This document shows, one piece after another, positions 24,354 to 32,015 of a stretch of DNA of 46,486 nt. The stretch lies in contig DIUR01000011.1 of assembly GCA_002428265.1 (NCBI GenBank), positions 1-46,486 on the forward strand. The letters are read 5' to 3'. How positions within the stretch are numbered: position 1 is the first letter of the stretch; each line of letters starts with the position of its first letter. The notes beneath the pieces are model-generated. The model saw nothing but the letters and a program-made list of their open reading frames with translations. It was not told the DNA's origin and searched no databases. The stretch is from Bacteriovoracaceae bacterium UBA6153 (GTDB lineage Bacteria; Bdellovibrionota; Bacteriovoracia; Bacteriovoracales; Bacteriovoracaceae). The translations under genes were made by a program, and so were the position numbers.

Positions 24354-25211
24354 TTACTTGGCCTTAAAACTTTCAACTCTTTTATTCACATATTCGCGTC
24401 TAGCATCTATAACTGCTTGAGCTTTTCTTGCTTTCACTAATCTTTCAGGGCCAGCGGCCATTGCTGCAACACTTGTTGCTCCAATATTTGACGACATTGA
24501 TTGAAGTCCACTTCCGACAAGCGATCTCACCATCATAGGAGTCATTAACATTGCAATTGCGATGACAAAATTCATCACGATCAATGTGAGATAAGCTCCT
24601 TCTGCCCGATAAGCATCACCAAAAGACAGTGCTGCGAGCATTGCTCCTAAAATGGCCCAAACTATTTTCCAACATGCAACTTCAATCATTCCTTTAAAAA
24701 GGTTTTGAGTTATTTGGGCCGTACTCGCAAACATGTTAAAGAGCAGAAGGAGAGGGGCTGAGATCATAAAGAAAATCCAAAAAAAGTGATACATTGCTAT
24801 TGTCAAATACCTAGCGACATAAAGTACGAGGTAGCTCAAAAATGAAAGCGTAGCGATGAGCAAATCATTAAACTGCAAAAGAATACTCGTTGGTGAGAAC
24901 GAATAATTTTGTGATTTCTCCTGGGCCATTCTTATAATCGCGTCTAAGCTGTTAAGGTGATCAATTCTTTCCGCAATTCCATCGGCAATGAAAATGATTG
25001 CCTTGCTTATGTCTGGAAAAGCTACAAGAAGTAGAGTCGAGATCACTGCGCGTTTTATAATATCTATAAAATCAGGACTTCCCTGAGGTGATTTAAACCA
25101 CGTCATCACAACCGATAAAGCAAAAAATACTGGCAGCATTAGGTAGTACATTCGTACAAACTCTTGGTGCAGATCACGCATCAATGTTCCAAGTAAATCA
25201 AAATTTGGCAC
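24354..25211 (-). CDS. virB6: T4SS polytopic membrane protein VirB6/TrbL
   Basis: This 285-residue protein has at least five hydrophobic segments (for example about 20-38, 48-66, 110-160, 170-195, 198-225) and a positively charged C-terminal tail (RLVKARKAQAVIDARREYVN). The layout and the WKIVWAILGAMLAALSFGDA segment fit VirB6/TrbL, the inner-membrane channel part. It follows VirB5 by 9 bases. Confidence 0.8.
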   Translation of the reverse strand: MPNFDLLGTLMRDLHQEFVRMYYLMLPVFFALSVVMTWFKSPQGSPDFIDIIKRAVISTLLLVAFPDISKAIIFIADGIAERIDHLNSLDAIIRMAQEKSQNYSFSPTSILLQFNDLLIATLSFLSYLVLYVARYLTIAMYHFFWIFFMISAPLLLLFNMFASTAQITQNLFKGMIEVACWKIVWAILGAMLAALSFGDAYRAEGAYLTLIVMNFVIAIAMLMTPMMVRSLVGSGLQSMSSNIGATSVAAMAAGPERLVKARKAQAVIDARREYVNKRVESFKAK

Positions 25212-25220
25212 AATGACCTC

Positions 25221-25931
25221 CTATGGTGAACCTAGAGGTTTTAAATTTGTTTCTTTCGGTAAAGTTCCAAGCGCATTTGAGATGCCTTCATATTGAGTTT
25301 TAAATTGTGATGACTGAAGTTTCTCTTTTCGATTACTCAGGGCCATGTTTTCGCCCATCATTTTTAACATCATCGAGTTTGTTCTCAATACTTGTGTAGT
25401 TACTCCAATCAGCACCGCAATTGATTGTGCCGTTAATTTGGCCGCTCCTTGTGGATTCACATTCTTTGCGTGCTCAATAATTCTTTTGCTCTCTTGATCT
25501 ACGTCATCGGCGTAACGAAAGAGTGTACCATTCATGGCAATACTTTCTGAAACGGAGCGATCCTGTGCTGCTTGCAATTTGTACTCACTGGTTTGTGGGA
25601 TTTTTCCGTACAAATCAGAGATGACGGCCAATACTTGGTCTGCTTGTTCCATACTTCCATAGAGGCCAGGGTTAAATTTAGGATTTAAAACCTGAATGAT
25701 CGAAAGCCCATCTTTAATTCCACGATTTATATCCTTCATTAAACTTAATGAATCACTTCCAGTTGAAAGAATTTGTTTCAACTGAACGAGCTGCTGAATA
25801 GCGTTTGCAAGAAGTTGTGTGAGCATCACAATATCGCCGCCAAACATGTCTGCTTTGGCAGGCACTGGAAGTGCTAACGCAATAATTAAAGTAGTTGCGA
25901 CGACTCGTCGTTTGAAGTTTTTAATCTTCAC
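25221..25931 (-). CDS. virB5: T4SS periplasmic protein VirB5/TrbJ
   Basis: This 236-residue protein has a signal peptide (VVATTLIIALALPVPAKA) and a mostly helical mature part (QLLANAIQQLVQLKQILSTG, IIEHAKNVNPQGAAKLTAQS, MLKMMGENMALSNRKEKLQ) as in VirB5/TrbJ, a minor pilus component. It overlaps the VirB4 stop by ATGA. Confidence 0.8.
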   Translation of the reverse strand: MKIKNFKRRVVATTLIIALALPVPAKADMFGGDIVMLTQLLANAIQQLVQLKQILSTGSDSLSLMKDINRGIKDGLSIIQVLNPKFNPGLYGSMEQADQVLAVISDLYGKIPQTSEYKLQAAQDRSVSESIAMNGTLFRYADDVDQESKRIIEHAKNVNPQGAAKLTAQSIAVLIGVTTQVLRTNSMMLKMMGENMALSNRKEKLQSSQFKTQYEGISNALGTLPKETNLKPLGSP

Positions 25932-28441
25932 GCCGCCTCCCTGTGACCTTGAGAAATGCCATTGGGATATTCAGTAGAAGCCTTTTCAATTGCTTCTACG
26001 AGAGTTAGCCCATCAGTAGTCAGATAATTTAGATAATTGTTATCACCAGCATCACTTGTGGAAAGCCAATACTCAAATGGACTAGGGAAAATGCGGACAA
26101 CTTGTCTATGATCTCCTTCAATCATAAATCCTTCTGAAAATTGTCCTTTCTTTTGTTCTAAGGAATTGATCAAATTTAATTCTTGAGAATTAAGTTTAAG
26201 TGTATTCTTCAAAAGTTCAGTATCACCACGCTGAAGCATTACAAACTTGGTCGCTGTGTTGTTGAGAATGGCATGTCCAATTGGGCTAGATACAATTTCC
26301 TCCACACCTTGAGTGATAAAAGTAATTCCAGAACCTGTTTTTCTTAACGTTCGTGCGCAATACTCCATAAAAGTTGCTGCCGCATTTGATTTTAAAAGTT
26401 CCCATGCTTCATCCAGTATAATTCTTTTTTTAGTCGTCTTATCTCCTTCAACTTGAGTAAGAATAAAATCAGTTAAAATTAAAATCATTACACTTTGAAG
26501 ATCTGGATAAGCTGAAAGCCCTTTTAGATCAAAAGTACAAATGGAAGCATTTGTGCGAAGTGATCCTTGCCCATCAAGTAATCGGCCGTAAGGACGTTCA
26601 CCAGTCCAAAGATAAAGCATTTTAGAAATGGCCTTCATTGAATCTTCCTCAAAAGCAGAAAGATACTTTGCCAAATCAGTAAGTGTTGGAACTTCTCCCT
26701 TTGGCCGCCTCGATTTATATAGCTCGATAATGGCCCGCTCTAATAAGGCTCGATCAAGTTTTGGAAGTTTTGACTTATCATCTTCACTAACCATAGATTC
26801 AATAATCGCAAGCAATGATTTTAATTTCTGATTACTTGGTTCCGCATGGGGATTAGGAATATCAAATGGATTTAAACGGTATTTCTCTGAAAGATTCATT
26901 TCTAAATATTGACCTCCCAGAGCTTCCGTTAGTTTCTTATATGATCCGCCAATGTCGACAATAAACACGCGATGATTGCGTGCTAATTCTTGAGCAAGAA
27001 TACAGTTATTCAAAAAGCTTTTCCCGGCACCAGACGATCCCGTTACAAGTGTGTTGTAATTGGGAAGAGACGGGTCATAAGGATTAAAGCTAACAAGACC
27101 GTTGAGTCTGTTTCTAAAAATTACTGCTGGGTCTTTATCTCCAATGCGTGGCCCATAGACTGGAAGAAAGTCAGCAAGATTATTTGTTTTAATTTTTCTT
27201 GCTCTTTCTAAACTAACAGGAGCGGCCGGCAAATTGCCTTTTGCAATCTTCCAAGCTCCAACAGTTTCCTCAAGCCCTTCAGCTCCTTGTAGAGCGCGAA
27301 ACCTTGATAAAACGTCTCTTACTTGGCGATTGAGAATTTTATTACCGTCATCATTAGCAGGCGCTTTTATTATTATTGTCATTTGAGCGGCATAAATTCT
27401 TTGACCAGTATTTAAAAGTTCCCGAATCAACTCTTCTGTTGAAGATAATTTGGTTTCACTTTCAAGATCAGAGGCTCGATTTCCTGATGTCATGGCCATT
27501 GAATGGGCCATCTTTCTTTTTTGCTGTAGTTTTGCCATCTCTTCAGCTTGAGGAGGAACTTCAAAAGTTAAAAAAAGATCATAATGAAATGGCATTCTCA
27601 TAAAGTTAAAGAGCTGACCTGCAAAAGTAATCTCTGGAAGAGTCTTAAGTGTAATGAGTCGATGATAGTGAGAATCTAATGTGTATTGCTCAAACCCTAA
27701 AATCAGATCACCAAATGCTAACTGTTCTCTTGGAGACTGGGTGGCAAGCCACCCAGAATTCTCAAGTACTTCTTTTTCAAAATCATCTTCAGAATGATTT
27801 TGAATTTTTGGTACAGGTTCAGTTTTTGCCCTTTTAGGATTTAAAAAACTATAAATACGAGAAATAATCTCTTCTTTAGAAAGATCACTGGATTCAAGCC
27901 CAACAGACGACAAGGACGACTTCAAGGAATCAACATTTTGGGAAAGCATTTCTAGTGTCTCTAGATATGACTCATTAACCTTGTCTGAAAAAAATTCTTT
28001 CTTTTTAAAGAAAGAGACTTTTTTTATTCCAATCATCGGCGTTCTTAGAAATATTAGAAGCTCTGGGCGATATAGCTCTCCTTTTTCAAGTGAATCATTT
28101 AATTTCTGCTCTCTGAATTCTGCAATTTTGGAAATCAAGGGATGAATATTGGCTGATTTTCCTTCAGAGTGAGCCTTGATGACGTCTTGAAAGTCAGAGC
28201 GAACGCCAACCAAAAACTGTACGGTGACTCCTTCGGCGATTGAGTTTAAGGCCGAACGTAATCCATTCGTAAATTGATTAATCTCTTCATCATCAAGACA
28301 TTCAATGTCTCGAAGGGTAACTTTAAGTCCTGTCACCAGTGAGCCATCATTTAAAACGAGATGAGGTTTTGGCAAATCAAAAAAATCCCAATATGGCAGT
28401 TCTTCTGAAAAACTTGGATCATTATTTTTTTTCGTTAGCAT
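25928..28441 (-). CDS. virB4: T4SS ATPase VirB4/TraC
   Basis: The 837-residue protein has an N-terminal domain (about 1-420) of the VirB4/TraC type, then Walker A in NTLVTGSSGAGKSFLNN (about 460) and Walker B in KRIILDEAWELL (about 685), with FITQGVEEI after it. It powers pilus assembly and substrate transfer at the inner membrane. The start at 28441 is supported by GGGAGA just before it; the reading from 28495 would lie inside the VirB3 gene. It overlaps VirB3 by 20 bases. Confidence 0.92.
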   Translation of the reverse strand: MLTKKNNDPSFSEELPYWDFFDLPKPHLVLNDGSLVTGLKVTLRDIECLDDEEINQFTNGLRSALNSIAEGVTVQFLVGVRSDFQDVIKAHSEGKSANIHPLISKIAEFREQKLNDSLEKGELYRPELLIFLRTPMIGIKKVSFFKKKEFFSDKVNESYLETLEMLSQNVDSLKSSLSSVGLESSDLSKEEIISRIYSFLNPKRAKTEPVPKIQNHSEDDFEKEVLENSGWLATQSPREQLAFGDLILGFEQYTLDSHYHRLITLKTLPEITFAGQLFNFMRMPFHYDLFLTFEVPPQAEEMAKLQQKRKMAHSMAMTSGNRASDLESETKLSSTEELIRELLNTGQRIYAAQMTIIIKAPANDDGNKILNRQVRDVLSRFRALQGAEGLEETVGAWKIAKGNLPAAPVSLERARKIKTNNLADFLPVYGPRIGDKDPAVIFRNRLNGLVSFNPYDPSLPNYNTLVTGSSGAGKSFLNNCILAQELARNHRVFIVDIGGSYKKLTEALGGQYLEMNLSEKYRLNPFDIPNPHAEPSNQKLKSLLAIIESMVSEDDKSKLPKLDRALLERAIIELYKSRRPKGEVPTLTDLAKYLSAFEEDSMKAISKMLYLWTGERPYGRLLDGQGSLRTNASICTFDLKGLSAYPDLQSVMILILTDFILTQVEGDKTTKKRIILDEAWELLKSNAAATFMEYCARTLRKTGSGITFITQGVEEIVSSPIGHAILNNTATKFVMLQRGDTELLKNTLKLNSQELNLINSLEQKKGQFSEGFMIEGDHRQVVRIFPSPFEYWLSTSDAGDNNYLNYLTTDGLTLVEAIEKASTEYPNGISQGHREAA

Positions 28442-28760
28442 AAGTCTCCCTTTTTTTAAATTTCCGATAAAGACGATCCGCACTTCCTGCTGCAAAGTAG
28501 GCAGGACGTGCGATATATTCGCCTAAGTGTTGTAGATAATTGTCTGGGCGACCTCGCTTCGCAAAGTAGAGGAACAACGCCATTGAAAGCGTTGTTCCCC
28601 AAACAAGTACGTAACGAAAAGACGTCCCACCAAAGATCAGGTTTGTAATCGCAAGATTGAAGAAAATGAGAAGTAAGTCTGGTAGTTCAAATCCAAAAAG
28701 CTTACTTTTCATTTCCAATGCTCTTGGAACTGAACTAACTAAAGGCCCTTTTTCTTCCAT
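28422..28760 (-). CDS. virB3: T4SS membrane protein VirB3/TraL
   Basis: The 112-residue protein begins PLVSSVPRALEMKSKLFGFE, the pattern just before the membrane hairpin of VirB3/TraL, followed by two hydrophobic segments (LLLIFFNLAITNLIFG and YVLVWGTTLSMALFLYFA) and a basic C-terminal tail. Position between VirB2 and VirB4 supports the call. Confidence 0.8.
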   Translation of the reverse strand: MEEKGPLVSSVPRALEMKSKLFGFELPDLLLIFFNLAITNLIFGGTSFRYVLVWGTTLSMALFLYFAKRGRPDNYLQHLGEYIARPAYFAAGSADRLYRKFKKRETYANEKK

Positions 28761-28771
28761 ACAGCACTCCT

Positions 28772-29071
28772 TTAGCGAACAGTTTGAGCAATAAAGTCCA
28801 CAATAGACTGTGCTCCAAACCCGATCATTGACCCAATAATTGCGTAAGCAATGTGCTGTTTGGCATTCGGGTTTCCTGTGAAAAATGAAGTGCCCGCAAT
28901 TGCAATCCCAATTACCGATAGGAGTGGCAGGATGACTCCTGTCAATTTGCTTTTGATGCCACCTAAACTTGTTTCAAGGCTGGCGTGGGCAAGTTCAGGA
29001 ACAAGACAGCTAACGATTGCAGCTAATGTAAGTAGGATAAATATGTTTTTATTTTTTTTTATAATTTTCAA
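28772..29071 (-). CDS. virB2: T4SS pilin VirB2/TrbC
   Basis: The 99-residue protein has a signal sequence ending ELAHA, followed by two hydrophobic helices (KLTGVILPLLSVIGIAIAGT and AYAIIGSMIGFGAQSIVDFI), the usual VirB2 pilin layout. GGAGT lies before the ATG. It is the major pilus subunit and heads the core VirB set. Confidence 0.82.
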   Translation of the reverse strand: MKIIKKNKNIFILLTLAAIVSCLVPELAHASLETSLGGIKSKLTGVILPLLSVIGIAIAGTSFFTGNPNAKQHIAYAIIGSMIGFGAQSIVDFIAQTVR

Positions 29072-29118
29072 AGTAACTCCATTTTTAATTTGTACTAATT
29101 TAATAAAACAAGAGCCGA

Positions 29119-29541
29119 CTAGGCTGCCGCCTTAATGTCTTCTTCAGGTAAAAGCACTGACGATGCATTTCCTTCAGGAAAAATATTCATGTAGAGAGGT
29201 TTCTCAAAAAGATCAAAATTTAACTCAATACAATTCTGAGATGAAAGAGCTTTCCCGTTTCCAATGACATTCCAAAAGTATTTTGATTTAGACATTGGAT
29301 TCTTATTAGCCTCGCGGCTCATAACTACAAAACGTGATGAATCGCTTTTGTTCATTAGAAGAAAAAATTTATCATTCAAAAATGTCCAGAGCCTGATGGT
29401 GTATGTGTCTTGGCCCTCCTTGAGATAGGCCATGCCCACGACTTTAGTCTTTTCCAGTTTCCCCATGGCATTTCTTTGAGCTTGAAAAATTTGAAAGCGG
29501 TAATACTGTGACTGATTCGATTTGGTTGTAACTTGATCCAT
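29119..29541 (-). CDS. Conserved-looking protein of unknown function in the T4SS operon
   Basis: This is a 140-residue soluble protein with no signal or membrane helix. It has a beta-rich pattern (YYRFQIFQAQRNA, VVGMAYLKEGQDTYTIRLWT, FFLLMNKSDSSRFVVMSREA) and an acidic-neutral end. AGGAGGA lies 7 bases before the ATG, so it is well translated. No family recognised. Placed before the pilin gene, it may regulate or assist the T4SS. Confidence 0.65.
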   Translation of the reverse strand: MDQVTTKSNQSQYYRFQIFQAQRNAMGKLEKTKVVGMAYLKEGQDTYTIRLWTFLNDKFFLLMNKSDSSRFVVMSREANKNPMSKSKYFWNVIGNGKALSSQNCIELNFDLFEKPLYMNIFPEGNASSVLLPEEDIKAAA

Positions 29542-29716
29542 AACTTGTTCCTCCTAATAGGATTTTATTAATTTCGTTTTCTTTCATTTGCCGCTGCCAC
29601 TTCTCTGTTGTTATCCACTGCGTGTGATTCCCAACTTTCACTTGATAAAAAGTAGTCGCACTCATTCTCATAAAAAAATTTCTAGCTACGAGATACAGGG
29701 CCACTAAGCGGCGCAT
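29444..29716 (-). CDS. Possible small protein overlapping its neighbour
   Basis: This 90-residue reading starts 13 bases inside the end of the zinc-ribbon gene and runs 98 bases into the next gene in another frame. Its first two thirds look protein-like (ATTFYQVKVGNHTQWITTEK, WQRQMKENEINKILLGG), while the overlapping end is less so. The ribosome-binding site is weak (GGAAA). It may be real, with an unusually long overlap, or the residue of a decayed gene. Confidence 0.4.
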   Translation of the reverse strand: MRRLVALYLVARNFFMRMSATTFYQVKVGNHTQWITTEKWQRQMKENEINKILLGGTSYGSSYNQIESVTVLPLSNFSSSKKCHGETGKD

Positions 29717-29982
29717 TTGTTTATTTCCGCGGAGACATCAGTTAGAGAGTCCCAGTTGCATTCAGGGCAGTATGGATGGACAGTCTCTAATGGTGTGACG
29801 GCCCTACAGCGTGGGCACCTGTGAAATTTTCCTGATCTGTGGTGGCGATCTTTCATTGGATCGTTCAGTGAGAAATCAAGTTCATCCTCTTCGTCCATGT
29901 GTTCGATTTCTTCTAATTCTAAAAGTCGCAATTCCTTGATGTGATTTTTTAGTTTTAGTTTTGGTTTAAAGTGGCCGTCCAT
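29704..29982 (-). CDS. Small acidic zinc-ribbon protein, first gene of the T4SS operon
   Basis: The 92-residue protein has an acidic middle (LLELEEIEHMDEEDELDF) and a C-terminal zinc ribbon with two Cys pairs: CPRC and CPEC (HRCPRCRAVTPLETVHPYCP). AAGGAG lies 6 bases before the ATG at 29982; the longer frame from 30015 lacks this. It could be a regulator of the operon or bind nucleic acid. A sigma54-like sequence lies about 46 bp upstream. Confidence 0.65.
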   Translation of the reverse strand: MDGHFKPKLKLKNHIKELRLLELEEIEHMDEEDELDFSLNDPMKDRHHRSGKFHRCPRCRAVTPLETVHPYCPECNWDSLTDVSAEINKCAA

Positions 29983-30027
29983 AATGTCTCCTTCGTTTGA
30001 CGGGTTAAGTTCCATGAAGGAGCTAAA

Positions 30028-30043
30028 AGCAAGTTCGTGCCAA
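30028..30043 (-). promoter_or_regulatory. Sigma54-like promoter for the T4SS operon
   Basis: On the minus strand TTGGCACGAACTTGCT has exact TGGCACG (-24) and TTGC (-12) blocks. The spacing is one base shorter than the consensus: GG and GC are separated by 9 bases instead of 10. The predicted start would give a 5' leader of about 35 bases before the ATG at 29982. The NtrC-type activator in cassette B makes sigma54 control plausible. Confidence 0.45.
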
Positions 30044-30146
30044 GAATTTTTGAATTAAAAAGATTGTGCTGAATTATTAGTTAAGGTTTTGGAATGAATT
30101 AGGTAATTGGATTTTTTTGAAATGATTGCTGCGGAGTGAAGGTACT

Positions 30147-30265
30147 CTCATTTGTGAGAGAGTATTATTAGAAATGCGAGGGCATGATGAGAAAGGTATG
30201 CGTTAAACTATTTCCAGTTCAAGTTTCCGGGTTCAGCCCATCAACTTTCTCATTTTTGAGAGAGT
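30147..30265. repeat. Two 17-bp repeats with dyad symmetry
   Basis: CTCATTTGTGAGAGAGT (30147-30163) and CTCATTTTTGAGAGAGT (30249-30265) differ at one position, 102 bp apart in the same direction. Each contains a CTCA…TGAG dyad; the second is followed by CTCAAAAATG (30271-30280), an inverted partial copy. These are likely binding sites for an activator or repressor of the flanking operons. Confidence 0.6.
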
Positions 30266-30376
30266 GGATTCTCAAAAATGTGGAGCCAAAATGACACCTA
30301 TTCATGTAATAAGTACATGACTCTCAATTTGGGAATCACTTTAAACCCTAATAACTACCTGTAAAAATTCATAAAA

Positions 30377-30391
30377 TGGCCTTAGCTTGCC
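30377..30391 (+). promoter_or_regulatory. Weak sigma54-like sequence before cassette B
   Basis: TGGCCTTAGCTTGCC has the GG and TTGC blocks with the same 9-base GG-to-GC interval as the minus-strand site. Only part of the -24 block matches. It lies about 75 bp before the ATG of the binding-protein gene. Low confidence on its own. Confidence 0.25.
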
Positions 30392-30467
30392 TTATGGCCA
30401 CACTTGTCATAAATAACGAATGTTGTTGGCCTTGGTTTCGCTATAGCAATGCCACAGGAGTAATCGA

Positions 30468-32015
30468 ATGAATTTATGGGAAAAAAATTTAGTTATTTTA
30501 ATCATGGGTTTTTTGATCCAAGGCGTTTCGTATGCCGATGGCTTACGGAATGCAGCCCAACCAGTCTCATCTGGCGCTTACGTCAAAAGTCTTTTTTCGC
30601 TTCCTTTAACACTTGATCCAGTTCAAATGAACGACGGAGCTTCTTTAGTTGTTGGAAATTTAATTTACGATGGTCTATTAAAATTTTCTCCAACACTTAA
30701 GCTAGAGTCGGCAATAGCTGAGTCGTGGTCAACGAGCAAAGATGGTAAAACGCTAACATTTAAAATTCGAGAAAATGCTAAATTTCATGATGGTACAAAA
30801 ATTAAGGCCGAAGATGTAGTCGCTTCTTTAATGCGTGCTTTATCGCCAGAGAGCAAGGTGCGAAAATATTTTGACTGTATTCTGGGAGCAGATGAAAAGT
30901 CGGGCGTGGCCGGTGGTTCACTAATTGGTTTAACAGCAATCGATCAACATACTTTACAGATAATTTTAAAATATTCGTTTCCTCCGTTCTTGTCTGTTCT
31001 CGCTGGAGCAACCGCCAAAATTCTTCCCAAGAAATATTTAAGTAATCCTGAATTCTTTAAAAATCCAGTTGGCTCAGGAGCATTTAAGTATTCTGGGGTT
31101 AATGTTGAGAAAAAAGAAATGAGCGTTGTTGCCTTTCCAGAATATTATGGAGGCCTTCCAAAACTTTCGAAGATAATTTTAAAAGAATCTAGTGAAGTTG
31201 ATGCAATCAGCGCAGCCGCTTCCGGAGAAGTGCAAGATTTGGCGAACTGGCCACTGACTTCAAGTAATAAAATTTTCTTGATTGGAAAGAAATTCTCAAG
31301 TCCTGTAGCTTCAACTTGGATCATTGGAATCAATACTACTAAAAAACCTTTCAACGATCTTTACACTCGTCAAATGTTTAAAGCGTCCGTAAATACGGAA
31401 GGTTTTAGATTAAAATTTTATCCCGATGCCCTACCTGCTTCTGGTTATATTCCACATGGTCTTCCTGGTTCTCAGGTTAAATTTAATCTTGGGATTAAAG
31501 TGATAAAACCACCCCAAAATAAAATCACAATTGTCATACCAAATGAGCTGGCTTCTGCGCAGGAAATGAAATTATTTTTAGAATCTGATCTTCGTAAAAA
31601 AGGATGGAATATTGAAGTCGTTGTAATGCCTTGGGATAAGTTGATAGACGGATATAATAAAAAAATACATCAAGCCTTTTTAGTCTCAATGAATATGGAC
31701 TATCCAGATGCCGAGTTTTTATTAAAGAACTTTGAATCTACTAGTCCTGATAATTTTAGTGGATTAAAAAATAAAAAACTTGATCTGCTCTTAAAGGCAA
31801 CCAGAAGGCAGCAAGATCGTAAAAAAAGAGAAGCTCTTTATCTTAAAGCTTTAAAACTAACAGAAGAATCTGCTGTCACTATAAATTTATTTCACCCAAG
31901 AGCAAATTATTGGATTTCTAATTGTGTGGAAGGATTTGAACCGAATATTTTATCTGATGTATATATTGATTACAGCAAAGTGAGTTTGAAGTCTGATTGC
32001 GGTGGGGAAAAATGA
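30468..32015 (+). CDS. Periplasmic oligopeptide-binding protein of cassette B (SBP family 5)
   Basis: The 515-residue protein has a signal peptide (VILIMGFLIQGVSYA) and the family 5 signature: SLPLTLDPVQMNDGASLVVG, LIYDGLLKFSPTLKLESAIA, SWSTSKDGKTLTFKIRENAK, FHDGTKIKAEDVVASLMRAL and NPVGSGAFKY. It is of the DppA/OppA type and near full length. AGGAG lies before the ATG. No transporter genes are near; instead the next gene, overlapping by ATGA, is a histidine kinase. It probably acts as a periplasmic peptide receptor, as in cassette A, whose binding protein belongs to the same family but is clearly diverged. Confidence 0.9.
   Translation: MNLWEKNLVILIMGFLIQGVSYADGLRNAAQPVSSGAYVKSLFSLPLTLDPVQMNDGASLVVGNLIYDGLLKFSPTLKLESAIAESWSTSKDGKTLTFKIRENAKFHDGTKIKAEDVVASLMRALSPESKVRKYFDCILGADEKSGVAGGSLIGLTAIDQHTLQIILKYSFPPFLSVLAGATAKILPKKYLSNPEFFKNPVGSGAFKYSGVNVEKKEMSVVAFPEYYGGLPKLSKIILKESSEVDAISAAASGEVQDLANWPLTSSNKIFLIGKKFSSPVASTWIIGINTTKKPFNDLYTRQMFKASVNTEGFRLKFYPDALPASGYIPHGLPGSQVKFNLGIKVIKPPQNKITIVIPNELASAQEMKLFLESDLRKKGWNIEVVVMPWDKLIDGYNKKIHQAFLVSMNMDYPDAEFLLKNFESTSPDNFSGLKNKKLDLLLKATRRQQDRKKREALYLKALKLTEESAVTINLFHPRANYWISNCVEGFEPNILSDVYIDYSKVSLKSDCGGEK

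Larger units (their letters stand above)
29983..30467. promoter_or_regulatory. Divergent control region between the T4SS and cassette B operons
   Basis: This 485-bp gap holds no credible gene. It contains one sigma54-like sequence pointing each way (30028-30043 and 30377-30391) and two long repeats with dyad symmetry (30147-30163 and 30249-30265). All lie where they could control both operons. This arrangement is the main sequence link between cassette B and conjugation. Confidence 0.6.
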
